A DNA stretch of 64,000 nt from Pomphorhynchus laevis (Eukaryota; Acanthocephala; Palaeacanthocephala; Echinorhynchida; Pomphorhynchidae). The stretch covers positions 46,808-110,807 of the forward strand of contig WNNJ02002821.1 in the NCBI GenBank assembly GCA_012934845.2, written 5' to 3'. Below are positions 48,401 through 57,577 of this stretch, in pieces. Each line of letters begins with the position of its first letter. Position 1 is the first letter of the stretch. Both the position numbers and the translations under genes were made by a program. A model generated the notes under the pieces. That model was not told the origin of the DNA and ran no database searches. It was given only the letters and a program-made list of their open reading frames with translations.

Positions 48401-51400
48401 CACATCCGTGCACTACTATTATACATGTTGTATTCATTAAGGATCCAACCAGTGCATCGACAATTCAGCAACAACCTCTGCCTAATGTTTAAGGATGGTC
48501 AGCACTGCAATTCGATCTGGTAAAGAGCGAAAGCCTCAGACAATTAAGCAAAGTGTCGGAAACGCCTTTATTTACAATGTCACATAGGCAACCGAAACGA
48601 CCAGTGAATACGTCATTCTACTGATGAGTGTTAATGAGTACTCCGTCATTTGGAGGCTAGTGATACTATTTCTCAAATAATATAATAATATTATGCAGTT
48701 TGAAAATATAATTATATTTCAAAATATAATTTAAATGACTTTGATATTTACATTTTCACTACATAATTCAAAATTGCTAATGTTTCGTTTCAATTATTTG
48801 ACAAATTCAGATTTGCATAAGTATATAAAAATAACTATATATCTATACAAGCAGATAAAGCATTTAGAATAATGTATGTTTTGTCTTAACGTTTTAGGTC
48901 TCATGATGACCTGTACATTTTAAAAGCGGCATCTCATTCGGGAAGAAATTGCCGTATTCTCAGTGCAGATAGATTTAGGGATCATCAGGCTATATTAATC
49001 GACGCTGAAACTCAGAAACTTTTCAGAAGATGGTGTCTTTCTAATCAGCTGTATTTTGCAGTTTCAATTTCTAAGCAGATATACTCGATTGTAAGTTCGC
49101 GTATCTTAATGCAATTTCCAGTTAACAGTTTAGCTAAAGCAATATATTTTCTAATTTTAGATTTTCATAACTTTCAGGAAAATCAAAAACAATTTTTTAG
49201 ATAATCTTTGGATAATAATTAACGATAATTATTAACTATTATAATTACCAGAACGTTTCAAGTAGTTGAAACGTTCTGGCAAGTAGTTCCTTACCTAAAG
49301 GTTTCAATCCTCCGGGTAGCAAAGATGACAATTCTTACGCTGAACATTTTATCCCGTGTTCGGTTAATGACTGTCCGGTTCTTGTTGCAATTATTCTTTC
49401 TATGATTCTACCGAAAGGCTTTCTAAGTCCTCAAGCTATTTGCCCATACTGAGCGTCCAACACGGCAGGTAGGCTTTCAGAAGAGTTGAAATCTTATAAG
49501 TCGATTATTGAAGAGTCACGGATACAACTAGATATTCTTCGAGAGAATAATACAGTAAGATCCATTCCGGAAAAAACAGACACTATCATGGGCTGATATA
49601 GCAAATCAGTCTTTGCCACGAATGGTCCTTGTTCAGGTTGAAAAAACTCTATTAGCCGTTGCAAACGCAGACAATACTAACTTATAATAGGAGGTTATTT
49701 CGAAATCAATCAATGATACGGCTTTTAGATCAAGAAACATCATTTTATTGAATTTACCGAATGTAGGTGATGACATGAATAGTGTTATTCGAGTAGCTAA
49801 ATATATAAAGAGTAGTTCTTAGCCAAAACGATATCAAGAAGATTATCAGTTTACCTTCGAAATCTGATAAATCGCATCCCTGGTTGAAAGCAACTCTAAC
49901 TGAAGATTTACTTCAGAGGACATTGAAATATAAGTATCAACTTAAAGATTCTGTTCAGTTTAGTGAGGTCTTCAATATTCCAAATATGAATGCACAGGAC
50001 AAAAAGAGGAAAATATACTCAGACAAAAATTGAAAGATGTTCGAGTAACGCAGCATTTTACAAGATTCTATATTCGCACCGGTAAGATCGTAAAGTTCAC
50101 TTCAAAAATGATACCAAGTGAAGAGGTGATAAGTTCAACCGGCAGAAATGCGATTGAACTGATTACAATATGACAGTTAGATGAATGCCCTTCCTCAAAA
50201 GAATGTCAAGTTCGAGAGCATGGGTATACTGAAGTTCGTTCGAACAGTTCACTGACTATTCCAAGAATTATTTTGTTTAATGTCGAATGGCTACAACATC
50301 TCTTAAATTTGGGTATAGAACAATATTTCCAGTAGCTTGATGTATTGATATTGCTTGAAACATTCGCAACGTCTAATTACACTCTTAACTCAATTTATAC
50401 AGTTGAAAATATTGCATTGATTCAACAAATGGGGCGTCTTGTGGGTGGGTTTCTTATAGGGCTGAGTAAAGCATATTGTCAATTTTCTCGACTTCCTTCG
50501 ACTTCGAAGTTAGTGATGGATACTCCCATGATTGTGATTAGTGGGTGTTACTTTAATCCGACTTTTACAACCTGCAATATTATTGGCGAGCTAACTCAAT
50601 TTGAATCAATTCTTGAATCATCAAAACACATAATCATATGTAAAGACTTTAATGCTAGTTATGATCAATATATTTCCTCGAAACTTGAATGTCTAATTGA
50701 TTATTTTTCAGTCTCCAGTATTCGGCTCCATCCTTCTCATGATGCTACGTACGTGTGCAACTCAGGTTCTAGTGTGATCGACTTAGTTTTCTCAAAGTTA
50801 TCAAATGTGTCGGTATGCATATAACATTCCTCGTGAGAGCTACTTCGAAAGTACAAGCCTGTCGAAATTTCATTTCATCTACTGGATTTTCCAAAGTATC
50901 CAAATGGACATACAGTGATATCTTATAGTCGTTTTATCGATAAAAAGAAGGTATCAATGCATACGGTTTCTCATGCTCACAATCTCCTTCTTAGTTATCG
51001 AATTGATGACATTTATGTCCTTATTCAAAAATGTATTCTGCAAAGAAAAAGTACATGATGTGAAACGAGTAGTCCAGTGTTCAAGTCTCGAGAATTTAGA
51101 ATACTTAAGTCGCGTTTCAAATCCTTGATCAAAGCATTGACTAGCGATAGTTTCAAGAAACTTAAGTATTTGCGAACAAAATATAAGCTTAGAGCAGTAT
51201 CTCGAATAGCACTAGAGAAATATAGATTGAAAAGTGAGCAAAGAATTTTGAACCAGGCTAGTCTAATGCCTTGGAAGTTAGACGTAAGGCATAGGAACAT
51301 CACTATAATAATCTACATGCCAATTGATGCTTAGGCATCTCATCTCTCTACCTTCTTTACAGCGGTCGTTCCAGATCGTCATATGCACCGCTTTATCAAA

Positions 51401-54400
51401 CCAGATACGTCACATTTGAATACTCTTCATATGTTGAATCGTCTAATCACGCTCTTTGATATACATAAATCAACCAATCTAAAAAATCGAAAAGCTACAG
51501 GCGTTGTAAGCATCTAATGTCTTCATTCTCAATTTTAGGCAATAATTGGGTTTCATTCTTTAATTTGGTATTGTATGACCAGATATTTGCTAGAATATGG
51601 AAAAGGGTGTCACTTAAAATGGTATCTAAGATAGGGGATCCTGGATGCCTAAATAATTATAAAGCAATCGCTCTCTTTAGCCAAGCATACAAACTCTTTC
51701 CACTACATTTGGTCGTCGTCTCTCGAAATATGCTAGCAGTGTAATTCCTGTTGAACAGCATGGACTTCGCACATCCAGGTCGACTGTAACCGCCTTTGAA
51801 AACCTACGAACATCTGTTCCAAACGCTAAGCAGCATCATCTTCCTATTTACACCGTATTTGTTAATTTTACTAAAGCATTTGACTACATAGATCGGAAAT
51901 TACTTATGCAAAAGTTAAAAGGATTGCCCTTGTTCTGAAACTACAAGGGCCAGCTATTCATTGGCTTAAATAAAATTTAGAACCTCATACCGTTCAAGTC
52001 TTTGATTCAATTCTTTAGTTGTTTTAATCAAACAAATGGAATACATCAGGGAGATCCTATAAGCCCTCTCTTCTTTAGCTTGTTTTTGTTCGATTTGCCG
52101 GCGTGCATAACAGATTCATGCTCAGCATGTATCCTGAATGCGGATGATTTAGCCTTCATTTCGTCCAATGTCAATAACATCCAGTTCGATTTGAATCATC
52201 TTAAAACCTTTTGCGAGAGGAATGACCTAGTTGTAAATATGGAGAAAACTAAGATGATGAAATTCCTCGCTGGCGGTCGCATGTATCGTTATAGTTATTT
52301 TATATACAAGTCAGCACCTTTAGAGTTTATTACTCGATTTATTTATCTTGGTTTTACCTTAAATTCACGGTGAACCTTTGCAGATCATATCGCTAATATT
52401 GCTTGTGATGTAGTTTGCGCTTCCGCATCCCTCACCCACTTGACTCGCGTCAGTTTTGACGACGAAATGAATTATAAATAGTATAAAATAAGTAGACTCA
52501 GCTAGCTGATTTGTATTATTATATTATAAATAAACAAATATTATCTATTTATAATTGATAATTTTATTTTAGAACAATCAGCGAACATCACGTATGAAAA
52601 TCAAATTAAGAACAATTCAATGAAATAATATAAAGGATTATATTAATGATATAATATATTATATTAATCCTATAGTCCCATTATTATAATCTTATTATGA
52701 TATGATAATAATATGTGTCAATGATAATCTTTAATAAGTAACCATTCAGTTACTTTAACTATTTAATTATTAATAAGATATAAAAATGAATCAATGGGCA
52801 TTTGCAAAATGATATAAAGCATTTGTCGAATTTTCGATCTGACACTTAAATCAGGTACTTTTTACAATAGTCGAAAATTTGTGAACGTTAATTTCATATT
52901 TTATCATTCCTTTCGATGTTTAAACGCCTTGAATCATAAAATTATATTATGGAATACTAATTTAATATTTCTAATAGTTCTAATTTATAATATAATAATT
53001 TAATAATAGTTTAAAGTAGTTACTGTAATTAATCAAATTTTTGGTTATAAAAGTTATAATTATTTGAATTTTTATATTTTATTAAAATTAAAATATTATT
53101 ATTTTTTATTATATTCTTTAATAGTGGATTTATTTATTAAATTAATAAATATTAATTGTGATAGATCATATTTATGTACTCATTGTTATAGTTTTATCGT
53201 GCCATTATAATTATAAAAGTGGCATTAATATATAAATTGTCTAGGTATCTCTGAGATTAACATAAACGAGGGAAATATTTTATGTGTATTATTAAAAAAT
53301 TATTAATCTTTTGGTATTCTTTCACAAGTTTCTTTCACATAATGTTAGCTTCTAATATAAGTTATGGTATTGATGCCTTTTGGAGAGTTTTGACCATTGC
53401 TAATTTGAGATGCATTTATCAAATAAAATGGACCTTAATTAAAAAGTATTTCTGGTTATCAAAGAAAACTTCGTCATCTACACTATCAGTCATTACGAGA
53501 CAATCACCACTGCCATATCAATTCTTTAAAGCACTTAGTCTTGAAAAGACGCCCTACTTACTTAAATTTGGGAACAAAAATGTAGAAGCGTAGATTTACA
53601 TAGCTGAGAGTGCATACTTGCACTCTCAGCTATGTAAATCTGCTAAGGAACTGCTATGCAATCATGCTTCGACCCCTATTTCTAAACCCATAATATTTTA
53701 TAGAATTTATATTTATATCAAGCTTAAATTTAAAATTGAAATTTGATATTTGGTATAACCATTTTAAATAGTATAGATCTTATTATCACAACCATTTAGT
53801 GATTACAAATTGCAGATACGAGTTAAAATAGCAGAATATACTCCTGTGATTTAGCATTACACGGTTAACTGCGGTGAAATTTGCTTACGAATAGAGCGAT
53901 TGAGAACAGAACTCCTATGTCAAAATACATAATGTCCTCGGTAACTAGTCTTTACTTATCGGGACAATTACCTAATTAAAAATATTACCTGAAACGGCAT
54001 TAAAATACCTTATTAGTAGCCAAATTTGGTATTTAATGTCTTTTTATTTGCTAAGGTAGTATTCTATCAAGATATTAATTAAATGGCTTGGTTTCTAAGT
54101 CATTTAACTTAGGAATAAGTCATTTAACTCAGTCATTTAACTTAGTATTTTTCTAAATACTTTATACAATTTATATTTATATCAAGTTTAAATTCAAAAT
54201 TGAAATTTTAAATAAAAGTCAATTTTTATGAATTGAATAATAAATAACAGACGACGTATCAGAATAAAAATTAGATGACATCAGGAAGAACTGCTATGCT
54301 AGTCATTGAATCATGTTATTTTAATATGGAATATCAAAATTATATATACGATTATATATAGATGCAACATCTACGTATATAAGCTCATGATTAGTTTAAA

Positions 54401-55599
54401 GTGGCTAGGCAGATGCTACCACGTTAGCAAATTCTCGTAAATGCCTATTTAATATATCACAAGGCAGCCGAAACGACTGATGGTAGTTCACCCTACTGAT
54501 GAGTGCTGCCGGCTACCATCAGCTCGTCTAGGAGTGATAAAAAAGTCTGCTTTACTTGTAATCGAACTCCTGTGATTGGCAACATCTACAATTATGAAAG
54601 TGAAGCATATTGGCTCCCGGAGCACAGTTAAACACATCCAGATATAAAATTATAAAAATGTATCCTCCAAAAGATCCTGTGAGAAATCAAGCAACGACAG
54701 CAAGTAAAATTCCTGCCGAATAAAATTAGGATGATCCGGAAAGCACGTTGTTAGTTTTAAGAGGCTATGGCCATGCTACCCCGTTAGCAAATTCTCCGAG
54801 ATGCCTTTTTAATATATCACACGGCTACAATCAGCTCGTCTAGTAGTGATAAGGAAGTCTGCTCTATTGTAATCGAACTCCGGTTTTTGGCAACATCTAC
54901 GATTATGAAACTTAAGCTTATTAGCTCACGGAGCACAGTTTAACACAATCAGTGTAACAAATCCAATGGTTTAATATATATAGCCAATATAAATATGGGT
55001 TATATATAATATTGGTTAATAAGTAGATTGGTTTATAAGTAGATTGGTTAAATAAATATTTAACCAATCCACTGGTTAAAAATATATAATCGTTGATATA
55101 TATAACCAATCCACTGGTTTAATATATAATCAATAATCAATACAATGGTTTAATTTTAAATCAATTTAAATCAATTATGTTCTCTAACGAATGTGGGAGA
55201 TAATTACTTTACGCCATTCAAATCCACTAAAGTGGTGATTTCTCCATCCGGTTTGATAAGAATGATTGTAATGTCAGGAAATCGGAATGTGTCAGGACAT
55301 ATCTTTATATTTAATGCTATTGTATATTTTGTTTAATATTGTATTTAAATTAATATTAAATATTAATATAAATTAATGTAATTTTTAATATAAATTAAAT
55401 TGTACATTTTTTTATATTTATAAATATATTTATTTAATATTTATTTGTAATATAGCCTCCTATACAGTACGCACCATATGCCTACAGTTTTACCGATGGT
55501 AATTATGCGATTCCTATACAGACTTTGGATGCAACTTCTGAGCCACAACGTGGTAGTCATATTCCCAATGATTGGTTAATAATTACATCTAGAGCTTAA
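44705..55599 (+). CDS. PRORP: PRORP: protein-only mitochondrial RNase P, five exons
   Basis: Inferred exons: 44705-45495, 47115-47453, 47515-47671, 48898-49090 and 55456-55599, with GT-AG junctions and matching phases. The product, about 540 residues, removes 5' leaders from mitochondrial tRNA precursors. The N-terminal helical part is PPR-like; the C-terminal NYN nuclease domain has YDVVADAANLVYM, SHDDLYIL and ILSADRFRDHQ, which hold the four catalytic Asp. The zinc-site residues expected at GxCxxCG, GxWHxP and WLC read GYFENFG, GNYAIP and WLI, so all four ligands appear changed. Exon 2 has one extra base near 47330-47344. Introns 3 and 4 hold ribozyme-like tandem repeats and a LINE. Confidence 0.8.
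47115..47453 (+). CDS. PRORP: PRORP exon 2 (central domain, start of nuclease)
   Basis: Acceptor TTTTTAAG. Encodes KWKCTLDRPNETGYFENFG, LPSIKLTENEFLNLRTEI and, after a one-base shift between 47330 and 47344, QYDVVADAANLVYM with the first catalytic Asp. GYFENFG replaces the usual GxCxxCG zinc motif (both Cys become Phe). The donor is GTTTGT at 47454, phase 1. Confidence 0.75.
47515..47671 (+). CDS. PRORP: PRORP exon 3
   Basis: Acceptor TTTTATTAG. Encodes ALLHQAALHLKSVNLGRIL and KSVADIFITATR, the helical part of the NYN domain between the first and second catalytic Asp. The donor is GTAAAT at 47672. The codon split AG/G joins cleanly to exon 4. Confidence 0.75.
47935..48657 (+). repeat. Tandem repeat H1, two ~362-bp units
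   Basis: Units start with GACATGGT(G/T)ACTGAAAG and share about 85-90% of bases by eye. There is no coding capacity. The 3' end of each carries the hammerhead-like motif. Unit length and ribozyme content recall retrozyme and satellite-type repeats. Confidence 0.85.
48217..48303 (+). ncRNA. Hammerhead-like ribozyme motif, permuted strand order, H1 unit 1
   Basis: In order: ATGTCAC (outer stem), GGCAAC-CGAAAC (stem II strand and GAAA), GACCAGTGAGTAC (stem III), TTCTA-CTGATGAG (stem I and core), TGTTGCC (stem II), GTACTCATTGGTCGTC (stem III and the GTC cut site), TAGAA (stem I), GTGACAT (outer stem). All three core helices pair fully apart from one bulged T and one G-T pair. The order of the three core strands is not a rotation of any known hammerhead type, so in one monomer stems I and II are pseudoknotted with stem III. 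Confidence 0.7.
48576..48665 (+). ncRNA. Hammerhead-like motif, degraded, H1 unit 2
   Basis: GGCAACCGAAACGACCAGTG and TTCTACTGATGAGTG are kept. The downstream stem II strand and the cut-site strand (now GGAGGCTAG) have decayed, so a complete core cannot form from this unit alone. Confidence 0.65.
48898..49090 (+). CDS. PRORP: PRORP exon 4 (catalytic centre)
   Basis: Acceptor CGTTTTAG. Encodes RSHDDLYILKAASHSGRNCR, then ILSADRFRDHQAILI and LFRRWCLSNQLYF. The Asp pair in HDD and the Asp in SAD correspond to the metal-binding residues of PRORP. The donor is GTAAGT at 49091, phase 0. Confidence 0.85.
49248..49279. repeat. Perfect hairpin, 14-bp arms, 4-base loop
   Basis: CCAGAACGTTTCAA, loop GTAG, TTGAAACGTTCTGG, inside PRORP intron 4 immediately upstream of a LINE. 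Confidence 0.95.
49290..52486 (+). mobile_element. LINE D in PRORP intron 4 (ORF1, EN, RT), degraded
   Basis: Same strand as the host gene. The ORF1-like part has a Cys head (PCSVNDCPVLVAI, AICPY), SEELKSYKSIIEESRIQLDI and NIILLNLPNVGDDMN. The endonuclease at 50345-50820 has DTPMIVISGCYFNP, HIIICKDFNAS and SVIDLVFSKLS. RT at 51400-52480 has VFVNFTKAFDYIDRK, IHQGDPISPLFFSLF and NADDLAFIS (catalytic box with Asn first). Many stops and shifts. The C-terminal part continues at about 53300 after an ~800-bp insertion. Confidence 0.75.
52487..53295. mobile_element. Possible TIR-element insertion splitting LINE D
   Basis: The left end AAATAAGTAGACTCAGCTAG resembles the terminal repeat of the 59097-59907 element, and the length (~800 bp) is similar. 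The right terminal repeat was not found. The inside is AT-rich with no gene. Confidence 0.4.
53300..53593 (+). pseudogene. LINE D C-terminal domain
   Basis: ASNISYGIDAFWRVLTIANL, then QIKWTLIKKYFWLSKKTSSS, has the pattern of the region after the RT thumb in LINEs (SYGIE-W then LKRVL-LSR). It probably continues the RT at 52480. It ends at a perfect hairpin. Confidence 0.6.
53592..53641. repeat. Perfect hairpin, 23-bp arms, 4-base loop
   Basis: The left arm begins AGATTTACATAGCTGAGAG and is an exact inverse of the right arm ending AGCTATGTAAATCT; loop TACT. No mismatch. Confidence 0.97.
53645..53750 (+). repeat. Repeat R1, rearranged copy
   Basis: GGAACTGCTATGC and CTTCGACCCCTATTTCTAAA match the reverse of the 58840-58890 region. 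TTTATATCAAGCTTAAATTT and AAAATTGAAATTT belong to the other end of R1. Confidence 0.6.
54165..54315 (+). repeat. Repeat R1, plus-oriented copy
   Basis: TTTATACAATTTATATTTAT to ATCAGGAAGAACTGCTATGCT. It is the inverse counterpart of 58874-59010. Confidence 0.75.
54474..54539 (+). ncRNA. Hammerhead-like ribozyme motif, permuted strand order, H2 unit
   Basis: TATCAC, GGCAGC-CGAAAC, GACTGATGGTAG, CCTA-CTGATGAG, TGCTGCC, CTACCATCAGCTCGTC, TAGG, GTGATA. Compared with H1 the paired changes keep every helix: outer stem TATCAC/GTGATA, stem I CCTA/TAGG, stem II GCTGCC/GGCAGC and a different stem III. The core CTGATGA, GAAA and GTC are unchanged. Strand order is the same permuted one as in H1. Confidence 0.75.
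54815..54855 (+). ncRNA. Deleted hammerhead-like motif, second H2 unit
   Basis: TATCAC...CATCAG-like strand, CTCGTCTAG and GTGATA remain. The GAAA and CTGATGA strands are deleted, leaving only the cut-site strand and the outer stem. Confidence 0.6.
54950..55150. repeat. Short AT-rich repeat with AACCAATCCACTGGTT
   Basis: AACCAATC(C)ACTGGTTTAATATATA occurs several times, partly on the reverse strand, within PRORP intron 4. Confidence 0.6.
55456..55599 (+). CDS. PRORP: PRORP exon 5 (C-terminus)
   Basis: Acceptor TTTGTAATATAG, phase 0, matching the exon 4 donor. Encodes PPIQYAPYAYSFTDGNYAIP and SHIPNDWLIITSRA, then TAA at 55597. This is the region that normally supplies the zinc-binding His (GxWHxP) and the last Cys (WLC). 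Here those positions read Ala and Ile. AATAAA follows directly at 55601. Confidence 0.7.
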   Translation, partial: PPIQYAPYAYSFTDGNYAIPIQTLDATSEPQRGSHIPNDWLIITSRA

Positions 55600-55600
55600 A

Positions 55601-55606
55601 AATAAA
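55601..55606 (+). terminator. Polyadenylation signal AATAAA after PRORP
   Basis: AATAAA begins one base after the PRORP stop codon, so the 3' UTR would be very short. Confidence 0.55.
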
Positions 55607-55705
55607 ATTTCACATGATTTTACATTTCCTTACTTTTCTTTTATTTTTTCAATTTATAAACATAGGTCAAATTTAGCAGTTACAGAAAATATTTCATCAT
55701 CTTAC

Positions 55706-55767
55706 AAATCGAGAGAAGTCAACTTAACATTTATTGTTACAAATTTTACATTGACTTCTCTCGATTT
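55706..55767. repeat. Inverted repeat, 17-bp arms
   Basis: AAATCGAGAGAAGTCAA and TTGACTTCTCTCGATTT, 28 bp apart, just downstream of PRORP. Confidence 0.95.
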
Positions 55768-55769
55768 AT

Positions 55770-57575
55770 TTGATTTTTAAAACAATGGAATTTGCTTACA
55801 CAGTGATCCTGTTTAATAGAAGGTTCAATCATGAAACAGTTTCATCATATCATAAATATATATTACATCATATCATTATAATATCATTATAATATTATCA
55901 TTATGATAATAGTATAATAATATGCTATTAATATTAATATACTATTAATATTCAATAAATTTTACGCGATTTTCTAATCTCCTGTGGTGTATCTTAAAAT
56001 CTTCAATTAAATATTTCAGTCTTAAATAATGCTCCACAATCTTTTATCACCTACGACACCAAAAGCTAAATTGAGTATATAAGTATTAAATTGATTCACA
56101 AATTTTACAATAAAGTGCTACTTTTAAAAAACAATCAGCGCTTATTTCCATGAACACAAATTATATTCTGCTCGAATTTGACAGCACAACCCGAAGTTGG
56201 TCAAGATATCTTAATCATGACCGCATATTATTTTTAATGAAAACAAGAGTTAATAAACTTTGCTCACATAAATGTCAACGAAAATGGAAGTTAAGATTAC
56301 TTTGACGAAAATGTAAGGTTATTCTTTTTTAATTAAATCCATAAAACATCTAATGGAACTTCGGAGAAGTTAAATTTTAAAATCATTTTTTAAATCTTTA
56401 AATTTCCTCGAATTTGCATATGGAATGCCTCCGTAGAATTTTTACATTGTTTGCAACATGATTTCGAAACCAATCGTATTGTTATGTATTAAATTCCTTC
56501 AGAATTATGTATTAAATTCCTTCAGAATCATACTTAAACGTTGTTGGGTCAGATCTACAATTAATTTTTGTTTAGTCCTTTGGTACACTCAAACATTATT
56601 TTTGCAACATTTTCTACCAAGTTCAAGTTTTGTTTTTGTAATTTGTCCAGACACGTTATTCTAATTTCGATATTCTATTTTCATTTTCAAATGCTCGATT
56701 GTTCATTCAAATGCTCGAATATATCAGTCATTTGATTATCCAGTAAGCATCATTGAGGTGCTGGTATAGTTCGAGTATATTTTGATTTAAAAGAAACTCA
56801 CGCACTTCGTGACGAAACTCAGACAATCTAGGCGAAACTCTTTGCCTCCGGACAGACAACGAATTTCAGAACAAAACAGTAAGGATTCATATCAGCGCCA
56901 ATTTCTGCAAAGTATTCCAAAGATTTGCGGTTTTAGATTTCTTGATTTAATTCTTTACGATTTTAACGCATTTATCGTGTTTGAAAGTTTCTCCGGCGAA
57001 TTATCGACCATCAATATATTTTCAATATACGCAGAAAGGACTAAATTGTAACGTCGGATTTCTTTTGTTTTACAAAAGAGACAAAATCTCTTTTGCTACC
57101 GTCATTGCCGCAGCGTTATCCGTGCAAGCAACAATTCGATTGCTAATGAATATCAAATATTTTACGTCTTTTAACAGTATCGACAGACGACGTTACTTTA
57201 TTTACTTAGTTAACGCTCTGGAACCTCATTAACTTCCTAAGCATAAGTCGAACAATTTCCATGCATGCTGGTTTAATAAGTGTTTCGCAGATAGTATATG
57301 GTTACTTCCTGACGTGCAATTAATTTTGCATCTAAGGCTGATTCTATAACAGTCGATTTTATAAATTTATTCTTTTTTCTAAGCACCTCTCGAAATATTG
57401 TTTGTCTTCGTCGGTGTAGCTGAAACGGTTGGAATATATAAGGTGATTTAATTGACTGGCTACAATTAACTCGATTGTTCGCAGTAAATGACGAACTTTG
57501 GATCCGTTTCGTCACCAAATCACTAGAATACATATTTACTGAAGTCTTCATACTCTTTTTTCAATGTGTTTTTAT
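55770..57575. other. AT-rich stretch between PRORP and the Penelope-like RT
   Basis: Contains a 21-bp direct repeat (ATGTATTAAATTCCTTCAGAA, first 20 shown: TGTATTAAATTCCTTCAGAA) at about 56480-56530. Open frames of 68-92 codons (56809-57051, 56981-57232 and the reverse strand at 57551-57273) resemble nothing I know. I see no GIY-YIG nuclease. Confidence 0.4.
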
Positions 57576-57577
57576 GA

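Larger units (their letters stand above)
47672..48897 (+). other. PRORP intron 3 with two 362-bp ribozyme-like units
   Basis: GTAAAT...TTTTAG intron. Two tandem units (47935-48296 and 48297-48657) fill its middle. Each ends with hammerhead-like core motifs in the sense orientation of the gene. Confidence 0.8.
54361..54945 (+). repeat. Tandem repeat H2, ~360-bp units, about 1.6 copies
   Basis: AGTTT(T)AA-GGCTA and GCTACC(A/C)CGTTAGCAAATT recur at 54393 and 54753, and GCAACATCTAC recurs at 54364, 54582 and 54890. It lies in PRORP intron 4. Body sequence differs from H1, but both families have the same unit length and carry the same permuted ribozyme-like motif. Confidence 0.8.

Noticed and set aside
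54540-54640. A tRNA gene on the minus strand of the H2 repeat
   Set aside because: GAGTTCGATTAC and a CAT-containing loop look tRNA-like, but acceptor, anticodon and T stems do not pair properly.
55770-57575. A GIY-YIG endonuclease upstream of the Penelope-like RT
   Set aside because: No GIY/YIG pair or the usual Arg and Glu motifs could be found in any frame.
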